Assembly: GCA_029582265.1 (NCBI GenBank)
Contig: CM055817.1
Span: 56,865,750 to 56,929,749, forward strand
Origin: Zoroaster sp. YZ-2022
Taxonomy: Eukaryota > Echinodermata > Asteroidea > Forcipulatida > Zoroasteridae
DNA: 64,000 bases
Direction of reading: 5' to 3'
The notes below the pieces were generated by a model that was not told the DNA's origin, made no database searches, and saw only the letters and a list, made by a program, of their open reading frames with translations. Of this stretch, positions 57,289-64,000 are shown piece after piece. Both the position numbers and the translations under genes were made by a program. How positions within the stretch are numbered: position 1 is the first letter of the stretch; every line of letters starts with the position of its first letter.

Positions 57289-57387
57289 ATGTATCCAACT
57301 GTTGCAACGCCGCCTGTTGAGAAGCCACCAGTGTCCAGTGAACGGAAAGGTTCCGTAGTGCTTTACCTTGAGGATGACACAGTACAG
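57289..57387 (+). CDS. Small membrane-protein gene, exon 1
   Basis: 33 codons: MYPTVATPPVEKPPVSSERK then GSVVLYLEDDTVQ; donor GTGCGT, phase 0. A homologous first exon occurs at 62610-62705 with the same donor position, which supports it as real coding sequence. Confidence 0.7.
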
Positions 57388-58071
57388 GTGCGTTGGTTTT
57401 CGCTGATAGTTACTTTGCGATCTGTTTTTAGATCGCATATGTTTTGTAAAGAGTCCCGTATGGAGACTTTGAAAACTCATGACACATAGGCTGCCTCAAA
57501 GATAAGTCTTACGCAAACCTATCAGTCGTGAAACGTCGCTATATAACAACGCCGTTGTAATAAACACCCCACTATTACGAACATTTCTTGTCACTACACG
57601 AACGTCGGCGAAGCAATTGGCTCTCAATAATTATTAGCACTGGCGTATGGAACGCCATAAACTCCATTCATGAAATTGGTTGGTTTGACATCGATTGATC
57701 ACACTTTGTCTTCGATTGAAAGAGTGTATAGGACTCATTTTTCACAAAAACGATCGAGCAAGGTTTGGTAAGGCCAACTGACGTTACAAACTTGTGCAAT
57801 AATCTAAATTTTGTTCATTGTCTAATAACCGCTCCATTCATGATGGATTATAAAGCTGATTTTAACTAAGTGAGCGAATTGTAATTTTCATAATTATAAC
57901 AGCGCCTTCTTGTGGTCATACATAGCTAATATCCATGAAGAACAAAGTGGTAAATTCCACTGCAATAGAAGGCCTATAATAGATGACGAAAAATATAGGG
58001 TTATAGATTCTCATAATTGATTGTGTAACTTGTTTTGATTTCAAAGTATTTCTCTTGTTTTCCTTTTTAAG

Positions 58072-58602
58072 GTTGACAATGACACATACTGGCGCACCAA
58101 ACGAGCAATGATCTGCGCATGCGCTATCGTTCTAACGACTCTCATCTTGGTCGCTGGTACTTTAGGTGCGATCACCATTGTGCTGACACATAGTGATAGA
58201 GTGGTGACCAGTGAAACTCAACCAATCCTTGACCGTGAACCTTTGTTTGGTAACGAAGTGCCCATCAATCTCCCTGAAGCCACAATACGCATCAAGATTG
58301 ATGACGGTGGACTGTGGCCACCAACGGAGCCTGTGACCCCTGACCTTATCGCTATAGATGATGATGAAAGTATATTCATTGAAACGGACTCCGTACCCAC
58401 TAGCACTAAGATTCCGGTAGAGGGCGCCCCATTAGACCAAGAGAACGATGACGGGACAGACAACGGTTCTGGTACTGAATCAGAAGGAGTAGTCGGTTAT
58501 TCCGAATCCAGCGCATCGGAAAGCTCAAGTTCGTACGCAGAATCACCAGTAAGAGTCGGTTATTCCAGTTCGTACGAAGAAACGTATTATGTCTCAGAGT
58601 AA
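58072..58602 (+). CDS. Small membrane-protein gene, exon 2 (predicted type II single-pass protein, 209 aa in total)
   Basis: Acceptor TTTTCCTTTTTAAG, then 176 codons. It begins VDNDTYWRTKRAM, followed by one strong membrane segment ICACAIVLTTLILVAGTLGA and ITIVL (about residues 47-72 of the 209-aa product). The rest is an acidic, Ser/Thr-rich tail of about 135 residues with VGYSESSASE and VGYSSSYEE repeats. There is no signal peptide. Basic residues (WRTKR) on the N side predict N-in, C-out. AATAAA lies at 58609-58614, seven bases after the stop. I do not recognise the family or the function. Exon 1 is 57289-57387; the intron is 684 bp and phase 0. Confidence 0.7.
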   Translation, partial: VDNDTYWRTKRAMICACAIVLTTLILVAGTLGAITIVLTHSDRVVTSETQPILDREPLFGNEVPINLPEATIRIKIDDGGLWPPTEPVTPDLIAIDDDESIFIETDSVPTSTKIPVEGAPLDQENDDGTDNGSGTESEGVVGYSESSASESSSSYAESPVRVGYSSSYEETYYVSE

Positions 58603-58608
58603 GGCGTC

Positions 58609-58614
58609 AATAAA
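58609..58614 (+). terminator. Poly(A) signal AATAAA
   Basis: A canonical AATAAA immediately after the stop codon of the small membrane-protein gene, implying a very short 3'UTR. Confidence 0.5.
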
Positions 58615-58834
58615 ACTGAACAATATTGTCTCAAATAATGAACTTTAAAAGATAATAGACCTAGAAGCTCAAGAATGATGTGTGCGTCCTAGCTCCGCGA
58701 TGAGACAGCGGGTTTTAGATGGATAAACAAAACCAATTTGTCACAGTAAGGGTGCATGGCATATAATGATGTTTGTTCATAATGACCGAATGATATTGTG
58801 ATGTTTATATACAAGACATGTAAATACAGTATCT

Positions 58835-59110
58835 AACTATTAATAATAATATTAATAACAATAATAATACCAAGAAGTGCTCAAGGCGCTTTACAGTAAA
58901 CAAGAAATCATACAATAGCATAACAATACATGTAGCAAATGCAATATAATACTAAACAAAAGATAAAAAATGCATAAATGAATGTTAGTAGTCCTTATAG
59001 GCAATACACATAAGATGAGTTTTTAAGCTATTCTTGAAGGAGTCAACAGATTGAGATTCACGAATGTACAGAAATATAAAATCATTCCAAAGGCGTAGAG
59101 CCACAACTAC
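58835..59110 (-). mobile_element. LINE 3'-end fragment
   Basis: The minus strand reads VVALRLWNDFIFLYIRESQS, VDSFKNSLKTHLM, close to the same region of the LINE at 53935-56795. The tail GTAAAGCGCCTTGAGCACTT and a TTATTATTA run follow. About 270 bp; 5'-truncated. Confidence 0.8.
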
Positions 59111-59648
59111 ATTGCGGGCGGTGAATAGACCATGTGATTTGTTTACACTCTGCGTGACCTTTAGAGTATCATGGTGATTTCTGGCCGGCCAAACCTATGT
59201 GTATTTGTATGCAGAGTTTGTACATTTTGTATTTTTTTAAATTTCAGATGAATAAGATTTGACCTTTGGGGCTCGATCTTTTGTAAACATGTGATGTCAT
59301 GAGTCACATACACGCAGAAAAATGCGTCTACTCCTTGCAACTCGGTATCCGTCAATTAACTGGATACAGAAATATCAACGCATTCATGTCATTATTATGA
59401 TACATTGATTGATTTGGGTGTTGATAGGTAGGGGATTGGGAAAAGTCCATCATGAAATTGTTACTAAAAAGTATTTAGATATTGTACTGAATATTTAAAA
59501 AAATAAAAATTATATATTTTATTTGAAATTGTTATAATTGCGTCATGTTGCTTTATTATACATGTATATTCACGTGATCTTAAGAGGGTAAGTCGGGAGT
59601 ATGAAAGGTCTGGCTAGATGAGCTGAACTGGGATATTATCTATTAAGG
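59111..59648. other. No gene seen
   Basis: AT-rich spacer without recognisable coding or RNA genes. Confidence 0.35.
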
Positions 59649-60000
59649 GAATGGGACAAGTGATAATCTTCTACACTTTAGACCGGAGGTGACCTCACGG
59701 TAGAAGAACAAGGGATAATCTTGTACACTTTAAACAGAGGTGACCTACCGGGAGAGGGACAAGGGATAATCTTCTATGCTTTAGAAAGAGGTGACCTCAC
59801 GGTAGAAGAACAAGGGATAATCTTCTACGCTTTAGACAGAGGTGACCTCACGGGAGAGGGACAAGGGATAATCGTCTACTCTTTAGACAGAGGTGACCTC
59901 CCGGGAGAGGGACAAGGGATAATCGTCTACACTTTAGACAGAGGTGACCTCACGGGAGAGGGACAAGGGATAATCGTCTACACTTTAGACAGAGGTGACT
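59649..60000. repeat. Minisatellite of 51 bp (about 6.5 units)
   Basis: Unit TTTAGACAGAGGTGACCTCA, CGGGAGAGGGACAAGGGATA, ATCGTCTACAC. Because 51 is a multiple of three, the plus strand stays open for 93 codons as 17-residue repeats (LDRGDLTGEGQGIIVYT). There is no splice or family evidence for translation. The first units are more diverged than the last three. Confidence 0.9.
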
Positions 60001-62609
60001 AGTTTGTAGCATATGGTTCCCAAGAACAAACACGAAGTTAATAAATAAATAATTTTATAAACTAGCTACTTTGAGGGTGTATATGGGACTGAAGGTTAAG
60101 GGCACTTTTACACAAACGCGACTTTAAAGACGTATCGCCTGTGTTCATTAGAACATTGATAAATGTCCTTTAAGAAAGTCAAACCAAATACATGTACGTT
60201 GAAATGAGGTACATTTCAACAAATATTTGTCAGAATTTTGTTAAAATGGTGAAAAAGTGCTCCAAATTAATTTATAACGAGACCCACTATAAACTCAAGC
60301 TGATACATACACTGTAAAACCATTATTTTGAGAAATGTTTAATTCTAAATAAAGCCTTTGTTTTCCATTCCTCAAGCGAAAACAAAATGTTTTTTAATGG
60401 TTTTATAACTTTATTAAGCGCCTTGAGTGTCAAATTATTACGGATTTTGGTGCTAAGACTTTATTTCGCGTATCATTGATAAACGGGCTTTAAGTCTCCC
60501 CCATATACACTGCAACCAACAGTCAAACGGACGATGTAATTTAAACTTTTAACGCGGTTAGAAAACTGCAAATATCGATTGGGATCGATGGACAGATTAA
60601 TTTTATCATACTTTAACATACAAAAGATATATTCTTGATGATAATCTAATATAAAGGGAACAACATTTTGGGTACGACGGTAAGACAAAAATCGTTCAAA
60701 TTTGAGACGGCATTAAAGGTTAAGTTACTGAGTGTAGTTATCGCTATACATGATATATGGACGGTGGTCAGCAGGCTTTGTAGTCGTGGAGTAATTGGAT
60801 ATAACATCCTTGAAATTTGTTATTATAAATGATTGAGAGCACATACCATTCAAGTCTGTTAATAAGAAAATTCATCATTACTTTTCTTCATAATTTACTA
60901 ATTGTATTCAAGACTTCCACTAGTACTTCTATAGAGTGTGTAAGTTGACCTCGAGAACGTACGAGTTTTCGCGAGAATTTTGACTTCCGGGCACCTCGCA
61001 TAGCATTTACAACGTGTATTGTGTGCAAATGTTTTATGAAAAGAACTTTATTGTGCTGTTTTAATAAATTTCATCCATTGAATATGGTTTGACTTAATAA
61101 AAGCTTGGTTTACATTTTGTAAATTGTAAACAATTTCGCAAATCTTGGTCAAATAATTTTTTTTTTAAACCGACCTTGATTTCCGCTTTCACGTTTGAAA
61201 CCTTAAATCCCATGCAACAAAATAGGACGTGCGACGTTTTCCCCTTCCGATGCTGCCGCGGTGGTAGTAAGATCGATCAAGAACTCGCAAAGGATGCAAC
61301 GTCACGCAAAATCCATGCGATACAGGGTCTGTTTTCACGCTACGTAACGAAGCACTTATCCCGATTTAAAATAATCCGATTTGTCAGTGCATTCGAACAC
61401 GGCGTGCGTAACGCAGTCGGCCTAAATTCGCAATTTGACACTCCGAACCGGACGTTGGAGGTCAAGCATTATTTCTTCATTTTAGTCTCGAAAGTTTCCA
61501 AGCTTTTTTAATATTTCATTTATTACATTGTAAGTTTTAAATGTAATCATTCCATCAATATGTTTTTGGGGTGGGAAAAAGGTGATGTGACATAAATAAC
61601 AATCATACAAAATTATACACGCGTTAACCTCCCATAGCTGATGGCTCAGAGGTGTCCGGAAGTCAATGGTGACCTTTTCATCGCGAGACTTACACAGTCT
61701 ATTCAAGACTCTGATAGTCGCCCAGGTCTGGCAATAATTTGTTTGTCTCTTTCACTCGCACTTCTTGTTCTTCTCAGAATCGCTCAACTCAAGAGAGATT
61801 ATCACATTGTGTTACCGCAAACTATGTATGTGCAAACGTACTTTATTATCCTTTTCTCACCATACAAAGTCTTACCATGGAGGAAAGAAAACGCGTCCTC
61901 TGGACGGTGGTCTTACTCATCATCCGTGAGTTGTTTCGTTATGAGGAATAGTTCAAAAGAGTCCTCCTCTCCCAGTGTGTGCATCCTTGTTGGAGTCTTC
62001 TTAACAGTTTATCAGTGCTCACCATAAGTTCTATCTGTTTGTAAAATAATGATCCTAAAGCTTAACTTTTTACTTAACTGATATACCACGGAGGAAGGAA
62101 TTCCTCCGTGGATACCGTCTGTTTATCCCTTGATGTACGTATGTGTTTCCGTACATCGTCCAAGGTTGTTCCTCCTTAATCCAATAATCCACACGGCGTC
62201 CACACGGTGTGGTTTCACGAATGACTTTTACTTGTACAATAGATTTATTTTGCCTTGTTTTATATTTTATTTACTATTCAGACATTTTCAGATTGTTTAT
62301 AATTATAGTATCTCTATATATACCACCGTAACACGTTCTGTGTAACTATTTACATAAGAATATGAAAATATTTTTTTTTACTGAATTGAAAGTATTTTCT
62401 TAAGAAAAAGTACTCCCCTTTTTCGCCAAAAAAATGTGCCACAGCTTTCACGGACTTAAGTCAATGAGACCCTTTTGCCCCTTTGTTAAACCTGTCACAA
62501 GGAATTCGACAACTGGGTAGTGTGGTTGTCAATGCAGATCTGATCTAAAGAAGCCGTATCAGTTTTGAGTTTCTCAACTATATTCAACAACACAACATCC
62601 TAATTTAAC
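60001..62609. other. No gene recognised; promoter-like motif cluster at 60958-60995
   Basis: Two open stretches (61176-61511 and 61641-62027) have no protein-like features beyond being open. At 60970-60990 TTTTCGCGAGAATTTTGACTT then CCGGG combines a near-consensus TCTCGCGAGA motif with an ETS-type CTTCCGG site, a combination seen in housekeeping promoters, but no gene was found on either side. A short palindrome GGAGGAAGGAATTCCTCC lies at about 62090-62107. Confidence 0.35.
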
Positions 62610-62705
62610 ATGATTCAAACAGTAGTCATTCCAACTGAGAAGCCATCAATGACTGGGCAGAAATATTCCGCTGTTGTGTACATTAGGGACGGCAGAGATC
62701 TACAG
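62610..62705 (+). CDS. Exon 1 of a tandem paralogue of the small membrane-protein gene
   Basis: 32 codons, MIQTVVIPTEKPSMTGQKYS then AVVYIRDGRDLQ, donor GTGGGT in phase 0. It aligns with the exon at 57289-57387 (EKP, SVVLY/AVVYI, D-D/RD, Q at the splice site). Intron sequence after it (62740-62880) also matches 57425-57570, with shared GAGTC(C/T)CGTA and ATAACAACG.CGTTGTAAT words. The membrane-spanning exon 2 was not found before 64000 and presumably lies beyond the window. Confidence 0.65.
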
Positions 62706-62968
62706 GTGGGTTAGTTGTCGAAAATACTTGCATTACATTCTGATTTTAGTGAAGAGAGTCTCGTACGAAAACTCTGAAACTCACGAGACATTAGTCTCCC
62801 TCCAAGATCAGCCTTAATCAAGTTTATAGTCATATCAGCAGTGAAATGCCGCTGTATAACAACGACGTTGTAATGAACAACTTTGTGAACGTAATAGCAT
62901 ACATGATATGGTGTTCTAAAAAGGACACACATTGCAAGAAGAGTGTGTAAGCGTCGCATTAGGATTCA

Positions 62969-63078
62969 CGCGTCGCACTAGAAGTGTTGTCGCGTCGCAC
63001 TAGAAGTGTAGTCGCGTCGCACTAGAAGTGTAGTCGCGTCGCACTAGAAGTGTTGTCGCGTCGCACTAGAAGTGTTCA
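62969..63078. repeat. CpG-rich 22-bp minisatellite, 5 units
   Basis: Unit CGCGTCGCACTAGAAGTGT[T/A]GT, five copies in the first intron of the paralogue. It contains CGCG and TCGC words in an otherwise AT-rich region. Confidence 0.9.
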
Positions 63079-64000
63079 CCATTGCAGTTTTTTCTCGTAT
63101 GAAGAGCCGTATGTGACTAAATTTCGACTAATTAATATATACGACTAAAATAAATGTAAATCAATATATTTACTAGAAAAACCAATTATACAAAAGCGGC
63201 AACCAGACTGGTTGGCAGCTAGCATGCATACGGTACTAAACATGAATTTTGGGATTTATATTCCTTTAAAAAGTCCTCCACAGCCCATACATTATTGTTT
63301 TACAGAAAGGTTTTGTTTCTGAATTAGTGTTGTAGTTAACAAAAATGTTGCTAATCCTGTTACAAATATTTACAACCTAAACGTAGTCTCGATCCCAACT
63401 ACCTACATGGAAGGTGAGCATTCTAAACCACAAGACTACCATGCCACTCAAATTTGGCGGTGAATTAAGTACAGAACCTTTGTAAAATTGTATTTATAAA
63501 ATAATATAAATTGTTCAGAAAAATATTGCGCAGGCCGCCTACAGGGTTCACTCATCCCCACCGCCCAGGGCCGTAGCGAGCGGGATCAGGGGGTATGGGG
63601 TGTGACACCCCAATAATTGTTCTCAGTCGGCAAATCAAAGGTACTAGAGCAAGAGTTGGTCCAAAATAAATTTTCAGTCAGCAACATTTGTATGTTTTAT
63701 ATATTGATGCCTCTTTTCACAACAAACTATTTTTTAAAGCAGAACCTTACCCTAAATTCATGGTCACACAATAATGTATTTATATGGGGGGGGGGGGGGG
63801 GGCCTAGATGACAGACGATTAAAAGCAAAAAGGACACAAACAGATGATTTTATTTTTATAAAAACTTGTTTTCAATCATCAACCATTATATAGGCCTACT
63901 GTTAATTTAAAGGAATATTGTGTACATGTACAACACTGTCCCAAATAATTATGTCCCACAAGTTGCATTTTGAGATAATCAAATTTGTTACACAACTAAC
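63079..64000. other. No gene seen; poly-G tract at about 63785-63802
   Basis: AT-rich sequence, probably intron of the tandem paralogue. GGGCCGTAGCGAGCGGGATC at about 63570 resembles a MITE end (compare GGCGTAGCCAGG at 3010) but its partner was not found. A G homopolymer of about 18 bases lies near 63785. Confidence 0.4.

Noticed and set aside
61176..62027. Open frames of 111 and 128 codons
   Set aside because: No recognisable motif and unlikely composition; no supporting exon structure.

Overview
The window is animal nuclear DNA: genes split by GT-AG introns, large introns, many non-autonomous DNA transposons, CR1/L2-type LINE fragments, SINEs and minisatellites. The only gene I can name with certainty is SF3A2, a U2 snRNP splicing factor. 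Repeat style, SINE types and intron sizes suggest a marine invertebrate deuterostome (echinoderm, hemichordate or cephalochordate), but that is an inference.

Layout. 1-5.7 kb holds repeats only: a foldback arm, a 42-unit 40-bp minisatellite, a hAT MITE with perfect target duplication, a LINE 3' fragment, three tandem tRNA-derived SINE units and a TTAA-flanked MITE. 5.8-10.8 kb (minus) holds three phase-compatible exons of a gene encoding a long, probably disordered protein with a four-cysteine knuckle and an F-box; its 3' end is not recognised. 14.7-22.95 kb is an 8.2-kb DNA transposon (TAGAC... termini, 3-bp ATA duplication) carrying a frameshifted two-exon gene (+) for a large protein with N-terminal zinc modules, a transposase-like core, a FEN1/XPG-like nuclease and a TSO1/CXC cysteine motif.

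23.4-48.6 kb (+) is SF3A2 in seven exons, 453 aa. Intron 1 holds three MITEs with intact target duplications. The zinc-finger exon and its splice donor sit in a 6-fold, nearly perfect 114-bp tandem array. Intron 3 (19.5 kb) contains an 18-kb insertion with terminal inverted repeats and a TGTA duplication. It consists of two head-to-tail copies of a 9-kb transposon whose minus-strand gene is a relative of the 15-21 kb gene. The two copies differ largely by short indels, so local assembly duplication or unpolished sequence is a serious possibility.

50-64 kb holds more CR1/L2 LINE remains (one with endonuclease and reverse transcriptase regions), minisatellites, and a small two-exon gene for a predicted single-pass membrane protein. 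Exon 1 of a tandem paralogue of that gene lies 5.3 kb downstream.

The most interesting signal is the pair of related nuclease-bearing transposons, one unlinked to SF3A2 and one antisense inside its intron. They resemble what I recall as the Academ superfamily (XPG-nuclease lineage). The second is the amplified zinc-finger exon of a constitutive splicing factor. No database search was possible; family names rest on motif recognition.
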